Shown piece by piece: positions 48,438-62,700 of a DNA stretch of 64,000 nucleotides. Both the position numbers and the translations under genes were made by a program. Source of the stretch: Piscicola geometra (Eukaryota > Annelida > Clitellata > Hirudinida > Piscicolidae); the NCBI GenBank assembly GCA_943735955.1, contig OX030959.1:5427241-5491240 (forward strand). The letters are read 5' to 3'. Each line of letters opens with the position of its first letter. Position 1 is the stretch's first letter. The notes below the pieces were generated by a model that did no database searches, had not been told where the DNA came from, and saw nothing but the letters and a program-made list of their open reading frames with translations.

Positions 48438-49947
48438 ATGGTTGAAGCATTTGCATGCCCTCTCTGCTTAGATGTTTATGAAGCTCCTATAATAATAAAT
48501 TGTGGAAATAACCATAGGTTGTTATAATTATATTTTCACAATGAATTATATTTTCTAATAAAAATAATATTTTAATAACTTAATTTAATAAAACATTATT
48601 TAATTGTCTCCCAAGATTCTGCACAGAATGCATAAGAACCCATTTGAGTCAGAGCAAACCAGAATGTCCAGTTTGCAGACAATCATTTGACGTTACACAG
48701 TCACTAATAGACTACGAAACCAACCATTCCATGAACAATTCAATTACACATTGCATTGGTTGTCGAAAAACGGCAAGTATATATTAATTCAAAAAGCATT
48801 ATATATTAATCAAAAAATATTGATAATTAAATTATAATCTTGAACTGCAGATGAGATTGAGTGAGTTACGAGCACATATGAGCATATGCATGAAAGTGAA
48901 AGAACATGAAATGATCACTAGGCAACAACACACAGTCCAAAACCCTCTTGTGTCAGTTACATTTCATTTCTATTATTCACGTAATCAGTTCGGCAAAGAT
49001 ATTCTCAATTCCCTATTAAACAATCGAGTACCCATGTTTAAAATGTTCCCATTATCATAAGCATCATAGTCATTTTCATTAGAACCCATTCATTCAACCA
49101 CAGGACTCAAGTTCCCAACAGACACACTTTCAAATGCCCCTACTGTCCGGCCGACCACCTCGATCACCAAGCACTCATCCGCCACTGCAACTCACTCCAT
49201 CTGCATGAACGACAGCATGTGGTTGGATATTCTAGAGTATTTGTATCTATTTCTATTTCAACTTTTAAAGTTAATTATATTATTATGTAATATTTGTGAT
49301 AAATTTCATAGCCAAAAAAAGAAATATTAATATTAATTTGGTGCACACTATACACTGGTTATTCTAAACCTTTTATACCTAAAAGTATAATTTCGTTATT
49401 CTATTCTAAATCAATATTTCTTAAAATCGCAGGTTTGTCCAATTTGCGCGTCGATGCCTTGGGGAGATGCAAACTTCAAGAGCGCCAACTTCCTCAGCCA
49501 CCTGAACCTTCGACACAAGTTCGAATACGAAACTTACGTGGTCGGTGTACTGGTGGGCTCTCTTATTGCAAGAATATGATAATAATAATAATGGTTTTAT
49601 TCACATTATATAGTATAAAGTATTATTTAGTAATTAAAAGCTTATGGGTACCATTTTAGAGTTGTAGATGAATGCTGATTGAATAGCGAAAATGAAAGAG
49701 TAAATGAGCTGTTAGCTTAAATAATGAGAACATTCATATAAATTCCACGGTCGTTTAAGTGTAGATGTTTGAAGACTTGCATAAAAAGGTTGGTATGTAC
49801 GTTGCTTGAAACTTCTGTGGCTTGAAATAAAGCCGCAGAAGGTTTATGTAGTTGAAGTTGAAATGAACACGCCCTCTACAGGACTTCCAAGAAAATGATG
49901 ATGCAATGATGGCTGCAGCAATAAAGGCTTCGATGGTTGAAAAGTGA
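48438..49947 (+). CDS. RNF114/RNF166-type RING E3 ubiquitin ligase, 209 aa
   Basis: Six exons: 48438-48517, 48616-48772, 48851-48951, 49104-49221, 49433-49540, 49882-49947 (630 nt). RING (about 7-48) starts [16 protein letters not shown] and ends CPVC. A C2HC finger follows (CIGC...HMSIC). Two C2H2-like fingers come next: FKCPYC...HC and [20 protein letters not shown]...H, the latter nearly diagnostic for RNF114, RNF125, RNF138 and RNF166. The C-terminal [15 protein letters not shown] matches a ubiquitin-interacting motif. These proteins ubiquitinate signalling and immune regulators. Exon 2 appears to end at a GC donor (ACG/GCAAGT); this keeps the frame and the zinc-finger spacing, whereas the nearby GT does not. 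The final exon was added on phase and UIM homology; without it the reading frame would end in an intron. Confidence 0.93.
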
Positions 49948-50055
49948 TTATTTTGAGGATACAAGATATTATATTTCCTTGAATTACTATAGAGGTCATC
50001 TTTGCAAATATTGTTTCGCCGTACGCTTTCTTCCAAATGTAATAACAGAAATGAA

Positions 50056-50061
50056 AATAAA
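50056..50061 (+). terminator. Poly(A) signal of the RNF114-like gene
   Basis: AATAAA 109 bp after the stop codon at 49947. Confidence 0.45.
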
Positions 50062-53000
50062 AAAATATATTGAATTCTGAATAAAGGATAACTGATCTAC
50101 GATTCATTTCAGTATGATAAGCAACAAAATAGTTTTTTTAATCTTTTTATATTATACTTTTAATATTCCTATAACCATTTTTGAAAAGAATTTCAAGCTA
50201 ATTTCCTTTCAGGGTTTGATTTCCCAAAGACGTTATGTATTCCTATAAAAATTAGATTTCCCAGGGCAGCTGTGAGATCCACCAGGTTAAAAGTTATAAT
50301 GAGATGGCATGACTTAATAGGACAACGGCTGTCTACTTTGAAGTAGAAAACTCTTTAATGGCAGTATTTAATTCTAGAGATGACGCATGCTTCAGCTATT
50401 TTCCTCACATCAAATGATGGACAGATTATAGTGATTGAATTAATATTTACAAGAATTTACATTAGTTGAAAATATGGCTGACTGATTAACAGCTCTCAGC
50501 TTGACCAAGTTTCAAATGAAACTCATGCCCTAGTAGCCCATTGACGAGAATGAAAATTTAGAGCTTGGAAAAGTTATATGTCACTATAGATGAATTATTA
50601 TTATTATTATTCAAATGTTATTATTAAAATATAGTTTCCTATTATCTGAAAAATTTTCGGAGATGATAAAGAAAGCATTTGAAATGTTTATTAGAGCATT
50701 ATTTGAATGCACTAGCTTTTGCATTCAAAATAGACAACAATTGAAAAATCCAAAAACCAAAAATTGGAAAGTTTCACACTTCACGTCTTTATAGAATTAA
50801 CCTTGCATATCTCAACTTGTTTATCTTAACAGGTATTTTCTATTTATATATAAAAAAAATATTTACCCGGGCATCCAAAAACCACAATGAATATGCCCCA
50901 AAAATAAGACTCATGATTTCAAAATGTTAATAAATGTATTTTGAAACCTTGTTCATTAGCTTTCAGTGATTATCATACGATACTAAACGATTGATCATTT
51001 CCTCAGAAGCATTCAAAGTTATAGTAAAGTGCTCTTCAATAGGTGCGATCGGTCGAATAGTTTTGCATAACTTTTTTTAATCTCTGTTACCCTTTGTTTT
51101 CATCCATTGTTCTTTCCTCGTGTAAAATTATTAAATATATATTGTAAGTTGTTAAATTTTACATAGATTTTGAATATAGTTATGCCACGTATCCGTCAAG
51201 GTATGGAGGTTTTAGAATATAAAATTTTTATAAGCTTTGTATGTATGTATGTGAGCAGCTCACATTGGGAGCTTATATAAGAATTGAATGATGTTGCGTG
51301 GTTGGAGTTCTCATCTTACTTTAAAATTTTCTTCGTCATCAACCTTACATGTAATTTATAAATCTATAAATTTAAATCTTATTACAATTAAAGATAATTA
51401 TTTGTTATAATTATGAGGGAGGAAAATTAAAGGAATAAAAAATAAATGTGTAAAATAAAATAAAATAGTTTAAATGAAATTGAATAGACTAATATTCAAC
51501 TCAGTTTGAATTCAACATCAAACAGGTAGGTATTTTTCCTTAAAGATTTATAGTCATACCTACAAACTACCAGGGTCTCATTGTCAGAATTATTCATCAC
51601 TCAAACGTATACAGAATCTAAAAAAGTATAAATGTTTTATTAATTAATATGAGAGAATTTATTCTGTGAAGCATACCTTGGCATTTTTTTATTCTATTTG
51701 TATGTTAAACTCTTGATTTAGAGAAAGAGTTTAAAAAGCATATAAATAACGTTGAATTTTTATATTCTAAAAGAAAGTAAAAAATATTTTGTTTAGAGTT
51801 TTTACAGTTTCTCACGCTTGAAAATTAGAGAAGTCAACGGGTCGGGAACCCAGAAAAATTTTAAAACATGGGTGCGTAAAAATATTTTATGAAATGTAAA
51901 ATAAGAAAGAATATATTATGAAGTGAAGAGTAGTGTGTTATTTAATATTGCCCGAAGAAAATGTATCATCCTTTATTAATCATCGAGTGATTATTATCAT
52001 TTATATTGCATTATAGTCTACGATTTATAGTATTTATTTATTTTATGCCTCGATTAGTGAGCATTGAAGACAGTGACTGAAAGGACTTGCAAGAATATTT
52101 TCTGAGAGTTATAAACTATTATAATAGTTTGCTTGTGAGACTTAACCCTAATGATTCCAAAATAATTCGTATCTAAAATTCTCATAAAAAACTATAAATC
52201 ACGTTGTTTTTATAAATTTATAGAATCCAATATTCATTGAAATACATTTTATTCACGCTCTTAATTCATATGCGTAACAGGGAAAGAATAAAACAATATT
52301 TTTTATAACAAGAAATATAATTTTTTAAAAAGCCAGGGATTTGTTTTTTGTTCTATTATGTTTGCAGTACTTTTATAATTAGCCCAATTATAAATGTTTA
52401 TTAGATAAATGACTTTATGGTTTCTTATTGTATAAAATAGTGCTTTCCCATTCAAAAAGTAAGAAACGTGTTAAATTTTTCATATAAGCGTTTATTTGAA
52501 GAGATATATAAAAAAATTTATAGCTTTATTAAAGTAATATTACTTTTCTATATCTGTATATTTTTAAGTAAGTATATGTTTTCATATAAAAATAATTCTA
52601 TGCATATGTTTAAGTCTAAAGGCGAACAGGAACGCAAATGCAGGCATTTCCTGACATCCGCTTTTCCAGCCTCTTCCATTAAGCTAGACTGGATTGATTG
52701 CTTTGGTCAGCTCACTTTAAAATGCACCTATAAATATTTGAGAAAAAAAAACAAAAATTATTGAAAAGTTAAAGAAAGATCCTCGTTTCAAAGAATCCAT
52801 CAAAAGAAACTTTTCACATAAAACTTTAAATATATTACAGTTTCAAAAACATTTTAATGTCTTGAGATTTTAAAAAGGATTACTAATTACTGAATATAAT
52901 GGTTATTAAGATGCAGTATTCTCGAGTTATTAATAAGTGTGAAACTTCAATTAAGTTTAAATTAGCAAGAGTTTCCATGTAAAATGAAATAAATGTAGAA

Positions 53001-53734
53001 AGATAAAAAATAACTTATTTATAAATATAAAAAACAAAAACATTTATTATTATTAAATATTTATTTATTCCATTGTCCTACTCCCTTATTTCATTCCAAA
53101 CACTCATCTTTGGTATTGTTACACAATCCTTTGTCTTTTCCACCACGCAGTGATCTTTCCATACAAACCATCAATCTCTCAACGCCAATCATCGTAATAG
53201 CATTCATTTTTGAATATTTTTATTCTGAGGTCTCTAAGGGCTATAAACCAATTATAGGAGAATTTCCTTAGAGCAGTGCTTTTAATTTCTTCTTATTTTG
53301 ATTATAACTAGTTTGTAGTTATTGCTACTACAACTACAACTATTTTTCGCACTTATAAGGTATATAACAATTATTTTTGTGCCTTTCCTAAAATCTTTAA
53401 TCTAGATGAAAGCGTGATAGTTGTAAGAATTTTGTGCAAGAAACTGAAATACAATGCGTGAGTATCCGATTGCATCACAGCAGAGAAAGATAAAGAATAT
53501 CTTTAGAAAGATGTTTGTATATGTCTGCAAAAGAGCCTAGTTAGTCTGTCTTTTAAAAAGTTGATTTTTTGAGTAAAATTTTAACAAGCTATTTAGTAAT
53601 GTTTTAAGAAAAAACATTGTATTATATAAATTATATCTATAATAAAAAAATTTATTTTGTTTACATTATAACTATCATATAAATTATACTTATAAAATAA
53701 ATTATTTTACAAATAAATTATATTTTCTTAGAAA
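50062..53734. other. Intergenic region, RNF114-like / SULF
   Basis: 3.7 kb of AT-rich sequence with a short (GTAT)n near 51240 and no recognisable gene, RNA or mobile element on either strand. The open frame at 52468-52764 is AT-driven and lacks family resemblance. Confidence 0.45.
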
Positions 53735-56700
53735 ATGATGATTTCAAACAAAACAACATCTTACATCTTGTTGTTGGCGTTTTTTCATTTCTCGATTACT
53801 CAGCAACAAAAACAAGAACAAACTCCAAGAATAAACCCTCAAGAAACCATTTACGAACAAAAAGTCAAAGATATTTCCGATTCAAGCAAAAGTAAAACAA
53901 GTTCAGAAAAAAATAACAAGAACATTAAGGATATTAATAATATTAAGAGTGATAATAATAATGTTGAAAATGATAATAATAATAATGTTAAAAATAATTA
54001 TAATAAGGCATCTTATGATAACCATGACGTCAGTGACCGTGCCGTTAGGAACACTTTTGAGCCTTTAATTCTCGATAATGATGTTTTGGCAGATAGAAAT
54101 AAGATAGAAAAGAATGTACACGTAACGTGGAAAGATCCTATAACTGAGACGAAAAATGCAAATAATAAAGAAGTAGGTGAAAAAAATGGAACGAAAATAA
54201 AAAGCAACAAAAATTATATTAGCAAATCTAATAGGATTGTTTTGTCTAGAGTTTTTATTGATAACAACTACGATTCTAAAAGATCAAAAAATTATCTTAC
54301 TAGCCGCTTTAATGGGTATAAACAACATAAAGGATACGAACAAAGCCACAATAGCTCGAACCATCACAAGTATAGAAAAAACTTTGACCTAAAGAAAATC
54401 AACAAGAACTTAATTAGCTACAAAACTACAAGTAGAAATTCCAGCGTGAATTCGTTGTTTTTAATACCAGACAAACGCCAAGGCAAGCACTTACGCAATA
54501 GTAGTGATTCTAGACAAATGTATCCTAGTGGTAGTATCAAGCATAATATACACCATAGAAATCTACAACAGTTGAGAAAATATCCATTTTTGTTTGAGAA
54601 AAAAGACCCAAGAAATCAAAACGAAGTTATAGGACAACAAAGCCATTTGGCAGGAAAGCCACAGACATCTTCAAAAGAATTCCAGACCTATGGACTTAAT
54701 TCGAGAAATCCTGCAAAAGATTTGATTTCAAAAAGAAAATCTAACGTCAAAGAAGCGAGAAAGTATTTCATGATCAACCCTCAGCAAACTCACCGTCTCA
54801 GGTACAAGAAAAATCTAATGAAAGGCATCAATGGAACTAACTACAACGCCAATGGTCCTAACAACCAAATGAACAGCAAAAACAAATACGGTAGCTATAA
54901 TAACAAAAACAAAACAAACGTTGACAAACATTTTTCAAAAAATAGCAGAAATAAAATGATTTATGGCAGCGTCAACCAAAAGGGCCACAAAGAAGATCAC
55001 TCGACAAATGACAAGGTGGTTGAAGATGGGTCAAGGAAGTACTCTAATAATGAAAGGCACAAACAATGGTCAACGGAGAATAATAAAAATGTAAACAATG
55101 ATGTCGCTCAAAAAATAAGCGGTGAAAATAAGTATAACTACAATTTTCTTGAAAGAAACAAAAACCACAGCATTAAAGATATAAAGTATCGTAACATGAA
55201 AATCAAGCGACGACGCAGATTCAACCGACTTAACAGGCTTAAAAACGATAGAAACAAGGCGAATAATTGGATTAAAGGAAATGAAAGCATTAACATAAGT
55301 AATGGAGATTCAGTGAAAAATAGTAACACCGTTTTAAACTATAAACCTAGTAACAATATGAATGACTGGACGCATGGCAGAAATTATTATCGAGAGCAAG
55401 AACGCATTGATAAAAATTATGGAAGAAAACATGATTACGCCGAAAAGGCCCAAAGAAAAAAGATTGATGATCGATTTATAATTAGTGGGAGGCATCACTT
55501 AGATGGAGTCTCGAAGGATTTGCATCGCAAGGATGCCTCTAAGCAAGTTCTTAAAAAAGATATATACAGCAGCTTAAAAACTGAGAATAATAAAAAGACT
55601 GAAAAAAGTAATAATAACATTCATTTTGAGGATAAAAATGATTTATTGAAAAACAGACATAATGAAAAACCGGGGAGCAGCAATAAATTTGACACGAATT
55701 ATAAAAATCATGAAGGATTTTATGGGAACTTTTATGGAGATAATATTTCTAAAAGTGATAAAACAAAAAAGTTGGAAATAAAATCAGACGAAGCTTCTGT
55801 TACAAATATTAACCAAACATTTTCCAATAATAAAACTAACGTACAAACGAACCGTAGAAATGTTAATTACTACAATAAGATAAATAACACAAACAATTTT
55901 GAAGATGATTCAAATTCGAAACCATGGCAAAACGTCTTAGGGCACAACTATATAAATATAAAATTTGGAAAAAACCACAATAAAAAACCTAAAAATAATT
56001 ATGAGAACAATAAACCAAAGAATAAAGTCAAGGATGCCAAGCCGAACATAATTCTCATTCTGACCGATGACCAAGATAGCCATTTAGGTATTCAGATAAC
56101 GTATTACTCAGAAAATACTGTCAGTACTCTACTTTTAATGAATATCTGTTCTAACAAAATAAGTTTTATTATTTATTTAAACATTTTAGGATTTAATTTA
56201 TATATACATTAATAATATTACTTTTATATTACTCAGCTCATTGTTTCTTATCACAACTTTTTCTTCACTATCACTCTTGACCTATTACTTCATGAACTAA
56301 ATAATACAACAAACCTTCAAAGGCTCTTTAGACGCAATGCCTCTACTGAGAAGATATCTACAGAAAGAAGGAACCACCTTCACGAACGCATTCTCAACCA
56401 CCCCTATGTGTTGTCCCAGCAGAAGTTCAATACTCACGGGTTGGTGCAAAGAGTGCCAAAGGGTAGAATGTAAATTTTGGTTGGAATGTTGGTGAAGAAG
56501 AATGAAAGTTAGAAACTTTTTTAAACTGAGTGAGCTTTTCAAGAAATTAGTTGTGCGTTTGGGCTTATTGTAAAATCTTTATTTAATTTGTTAATCATTG
56601 ACTGAGTTATTTATAGTTAACGTATGTTTTTAAAAAAATCGAATACCTGTTTTATTTTAGTATATGAGAGAGTATAAATCAAAAATAATAAGGTGTACGT

Positions 56701-59700
56701 ATTTTTGTGTGTATCTTTTCGCAAAGCAATATAATTCAATCAATTATCTTTCAACGACTAAAAAACAACGCACGTTTTGTTCATTTCGGAGTTATTCCTT
56801 TTTTAATATTGAACTCATGTTTTAATGAAAAAATATTTTTTTCAGATTTATGACTATTTTATTATTTAATATTTTATAAATTAATTTAGAATATATGTGG
56901 GTTTTGTATAATGTTTGAATGATTTAAAACACCATGAAAATGTTTTACTCCAACTTAGTCATACTTTTATTTAATTATCTATCAGAACCATTCTCTTATC
57001 TGAAATGTCTTCATCTAATTTCGATTAAAAATATTGTATTTTTATTGTATAGATACAATGTATATTGTGAATATATATATAAATAACACAAAGACACATA
57101 CACACACACAAACACACACACACACACACAAACACACACAAAGGAATGTACGTGCACAACCACAACACGTACACGAACAACGACAACTGCTCTTCGGAGT
57201 CTTGGAAGAGTTTATACGAACCTCTCAACTTCGGCACCTACCTCAAGAACACTGGCTACAACACTGGTGAGGCAGCTCGTTCAAAAAAATATGTTTTCCA
57301 TTTTCAGTTTTAGTTCGTTTTTTATATTTTCTATGTTTGTTTTGTTATTAACCTGTTCTTATTCTTTTAATTTAGTATTTTATTATTTGTCTTTGCAATT
57401 CACCCTTGTTTGAAAATATCACACATGATTTTTTTAAACTTAAAAATTAATTAAATATATTCAATAATTTGAAAATAAAATTTTTTAAACAACATATTCT
57501 ATGTTGGTGGAAGAAAAATGTAATAAATTAACATTTTTATTTTTATTTATTAGTAAACTCTTTAGAAGCTCCACTTGTTTCAGAGAACTGTTTGACAAAT
57601 CTACGTTCAAGTAATCTCACATTGAAAACAATTTTAGTGAAAACACGTTTCAGACTATTAAAACAATATCATCACTTCAAGATCGCAATTTCGTGTCACA
57701 GGATGTCACTTTAATTGGTTTTCTGACTTTTATTGCTTTATTATTTTTTTTAATATCAAAAAAGATTATTTTAATTATGATTTAATATGACAAACATTCT
57801 TTCTGATAAATCAAAACTTTTATTCTTTTTTTAGAAATAATATTACTGTTTAAAGCCATTTATTTTTCATATGGATGCGTTTTAACCCAATGTGCGCAGG
57901 GGTGAGGAAAGCTAACTTTTATCAGAGCTTTCTTTAATTTAGACTTGTTCCAATGATTCTACGAACTAATTTGAATTTTATATAACAATTGTATCAAATA
58001 TAGTAACTCGCTTTTAAACGTCCGTGTGGTTAGTGATATAATTATTGCATTTAGATTTAAATTGCGATAAATAGATTTAGGTCAATAAATTCTTATTTCT
58101 AATTTTATATACAATGTATACAAAGTATATATTGAAACTTATATCACAACTAGAACTAAAAAAATCACACAATCACGACCACGTAACTAAAACTAACAGT
58201 AAAAGTACTACTTCAAATACTACTATAACTTTAGCCAAAACCTCTATCACAGCTAAAATCATAACTCTACTACAACTATCACGACCAAATAGATTAATTC
58301 TCCTCTAAATATAAGTATAAATTGTTCGACAACTACTATCATAGCTTTTAATTTCTTATTGTCAGCCACTCTCTTTCGAGTGGGTCGTGACGTGATGACG
58401 AGTTTTGGTAAGTGTCTGTGCAGACGACACGTGGGAATTAATGTCGTTTTCGGAAATAAAAATGCGTCGTCGAATGATGTATGGCTGAAGAAAGTGAGAA
58501 TTGAATGAGTGAATGAATGGATAGAGTAGACAATGAATAGACGGAGGAAAGAATTGGTTAATGGATGAATATATAGATAAACAAACAAATGAGAAAATTA
58601 GTAGAAAAAAAAGAAGTTAATAAACAAAAGGAAATCTGTGAAAAATGGATGAACGAATAAGAAATGGAATAATGAAACGTTAACATTAATAAGGCATTTA
58701 TAAATAGGAAAAATGATAATGTTGAAAGTAAGTCGTATGTACTCATTTGAATCAAATCTATCTTGCACTTCAAAAGAATTTAAAAAACATGTTACCTAAA
58801 TACAGAAGGAAGAAGATATATTTTTGCGAAGTATATATCTTAAAAAGACTTCATAAGGCATTTTAATATAATTAACCAATTGGCTAGAAAGTTTCATGAG
58901 ATTAAATCAAATTAAACTTAATAAAACTAGCATTACCACGAGTCGAATCAGAAAAAGGCATTACACAGTGACCCAGAAGAATATTATAATGTTCACGCTA
59001 ATCTAATGCTTGTATCCATTCATCAACCCAGCAACCTTCTAACTCATTGATTAAAACACGTATTCATTAATTCATTCACCCATATAATATTTTATTTTTC
59101 CCATTAAACATCTTTTCTTAATTATTCATCATTATTATTCAGGCTTCTTTGGTAAGTACCTGAATGGATATCAAGGAGAATATATCCCTCCCGGATGGAA
59201 AGAATGGATGGGGCTGATCAGAAACAGCAGGTATAGATACAACTTTTAGTATTCAATGTTGAAGCAACTTTCTTATAATTTTATTGTTGAATAAGATTGT
59301 AAATTTCACTAGCCTAAAATCACAAAACTAATAAACTGATAATGATAGAAGTTATCGAAGAAGTTATATTTAACGTTAGAATAGTTTAGTTTAGTTTAGA
59401 ATAGACTAATAAAATTTTTATCAATCACTGAAAAATCCATTCACCACGCAGGTTTTACAACTACTCGGTCAACCATAACGGTAGAATCCACAGACACATG
59501 CAAGATTACAGCAAGGACTACTTAACAGACCTCATAACCAACACCAGTCTGGCGTTCTTCACAAAAGCTAAAATAAAGACTCCCAATGAGTGAGTACTTA
59601 AATTACAGGCATAATTAATATACTATAGTGATAAAAAAGGTCAGATAACTAATGGAATGATTTTTATAGCAGACCTCAAATAAGTTTTATAACTACAGAG

Positions 59701-62700
59701 ATTAGCCTTTAAAATCATTAAAAAATTTAAAATCTGCTTAATAGTTTGGCACGGGAAAGAAATTTTTGATTCTGGTTTTTACAGATTATTTGAATAATAT
59801 TTGCTGTCGTTTATAAAATCATGAATATACTGCATTGCGCCAGCGATATTGATGGTTTTCAATAAACTTTAAAAATGCTAAGGATTCATATCAGTCTAAC
59901 TGAAATGTTGAAAATATAGATGCTAAGCTATAAAAATTATATTTGTTCAAAATAACTTAAATTAATATTTATGCAAACTTGGAAATAATAATGGCTGTTG
60001 AGAATGAACTCATAAACAAGAAACGCGAAAAGTTGAAACGGAACATACAGTTTTTATAGCAGAAAAATATGCCTCTAATCAAATATTTTCTAAGAAATTG
60101 AACATTATTAACTCTGTCTACACTTGCACCAAAAAGAAAATTTTTGATTTTTTTAAATGAATGAAAGTTTTCCCTAAATTTCGAATTAGAAAATTGTCTA
60201 GAGTTTAAACATTATTTTTTATAGAAATAGTTTAATAAAATTCATTTTTACAATATTTATCTAGTACGTACTAAAATATATATTTGAAAAATAAAAATCT
60301 TAACAGGCATATTTTAAGATAACCCTATGCTGTTGCCTCAACACAAGCCGTCCTTAAACACACATAATTCCTATACAATAAAATATACTTCTTTACTAAG
60401 TTTTAAGATATTTATGAAAATTATATTTTAAAATCTTTATTAATCGGAAAAAAACTCTTTCAATCACATACCCACAAGGCCCATTGCAATGGTGTTAAGC
60501 ATGCCAGCTCCTCATGGACCCGAAGACAGCGCCCCTCAGTACCAAGATCTTTTTAAGAACAACACTTGGCATAGGTATTTCACAGTTAAATCAATTATAA
60601 AGTTTTTGTATCAAAATATGTTTTGAATAAATACGTTTAATGATTAATATAAAAATGATAAATAAACAGTTTTCTATCAAATTTTACGCAATCTTTCAAC
60701 AGAACTCCCAGCTGGAACATAGCGCCTAATCTAGACAAACAGTGGCTTTTGCAGTATCTACCTGAAATGTCTCCTCTTCACCAAAAATTCACTGATCTTT
60801 TGCAGACAAAGCGACTCCAAACTTTACAGTCGGTGGATGAAGCAGTCGAGAAGGTGGGTAGAGTGAAAAAAATGCTTTATGAAAAAAATATATTTTTAAG
60901 AGTTAGGTTTTTTAATTTAATCCATCTCAGGAGTATTTATGATTTTTAAAACATTTTGTCAAAAATTATAAAGTTATATTCAGAGAAGAAACTATAAATT
61001 TATTTTCTTCTTAGATGAACGAAGAATTTAATATATAGATTGATTGATAGATGTCTGAGTGGATAAAAAGCTTTAGAATGATGGGAAAACAAAAAGATGA
61101 ATCGAGAAGTCTGTCTCTTTGAATGAAACTACGTCTAGTTAAACCAGATTGATGGATCTGATGGCTCTTCGAAATAAAATAATCGGCAAATTTTTAAGAT
61201 GATTGATGGAACGAGATTATTCTTTTATGACGTTTCCAGGAATAGTTATCTTTTGTAAAAATAATAAATTTCTTGTTTCGCGGAAGCTATGTTTACTGCA
61301 TATAAGCCTATAACTCGCATAAAGCTTAGACAACATTGTATTTATCCTATAAATTGTAGTCAACTGAAGCATAGTTAGGTGTTGATTTATTTATGACCTT
61401 GTATCTTTGCGTTTTTTATACTTATTAGGAGTTTTGGAAATTTAAAACTTTTTAATTAATTATAAAATATCGATCTTTCAATCAGAAAATTTTCGTAAGC
61501 GCTTAATCACAACTAAAAAATCATTTTTAATTCTCCTTTATGAAATACTATTTAGTCTCAAAATCCAGATTTTAAAATCTAAATTCACCAACAGGTCTAC
61601 AAAATCCTTGAAAGTCTCGGTGAGTTGGACAACACGTTCATCATCTACACTTCAGACCACGGTTATCACCTTGGTCAATTTGGAGTGGTTAAAGGCAAAG
61701 CCTTGCCCTACGAATTTGACGTTAAAGTTCCATTTATCGTTAGAGGACCTAAAGTGCCAAGCAATACGCTGTAAGTTATGGGTTGGAAATGTGTTGAAAC
61801 TGTTTTTAATTTAACTTTTTTCAAAATTATTTAAACTAAAAAAATAAATAAGTAATAAAAAATTTAATCTGTTCATAAAATAATCTACAAACAGCTCACT
61901 TTTAAACTTAATTTTTACAATTGAAAATTGTATTTTTTCAAACTTTCAGTTCTCCTAAGATAGTTTTGAACCTTGATCTCGCACCAACGATGCTAGACAT
62001 TGCAGGGGTTAATGTGCCTCTCCAGATGGATGGAATGTCAATACTTCCTGTGTTGCTTAAAAATAAAGAAAAAAATTCTGAAAATGATGTAGAAAAAAAG
62101 TGGAAAGTTAATGCTAATTTAAATAGTGTAGGTAGTAAAAACGATAAGAATCAAGATGGGTATAATGATGATGGGCTTAATAACGATGCCCGTGAAAATG
62201 ATAATGAAAGAGGAAAAGTTTATAAAAATACATTTATCAGAAATAATACTTTAAGCTCCGAAAGTAAAAGAAACATAAATATTATTTATGATGGGCTTAA
62301 CCGGAACGACTTAAATAAAAACAGCAATGAAATCAAAAGTATAAAAAAAAGAGTTAAAAGAGAAAATTCTAGCTTCGTTATAAACAATGGATTTAATAAC
62401 GAGAAACATCTAAAAACATCAACAACAAAAAAACAACATCATGAAAACGACAAGTATGTAATAGTTTTAAAAAAGAAGACTATTTTTTAAAATTATTTTT
62501 TACAGGATTCCTATTTGATTAATTAAATGCAAAAAATCTATCAATAAATATTTCTAAAAAAGTATAATTAGCAAAGATATTGGCACCCTTCATGATAAAT
62601 CTTCCAAAGTTAATTGCTTCCAATTATTGCAGAGTGGAAGCTTTTTGGAGGCATTCATTCCTCATCGAAAGAGGGTAATTATTTTGTGTTGTCAAAATAC

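Noticed and set aside
49541..49580. RNF114-like stop by read-through after exon 5 ([12 protein letters not shown])
   Set aside because: A GT donor at 49541 and an in-phase exon at 49882 give the family's C-terminal UIM instead.
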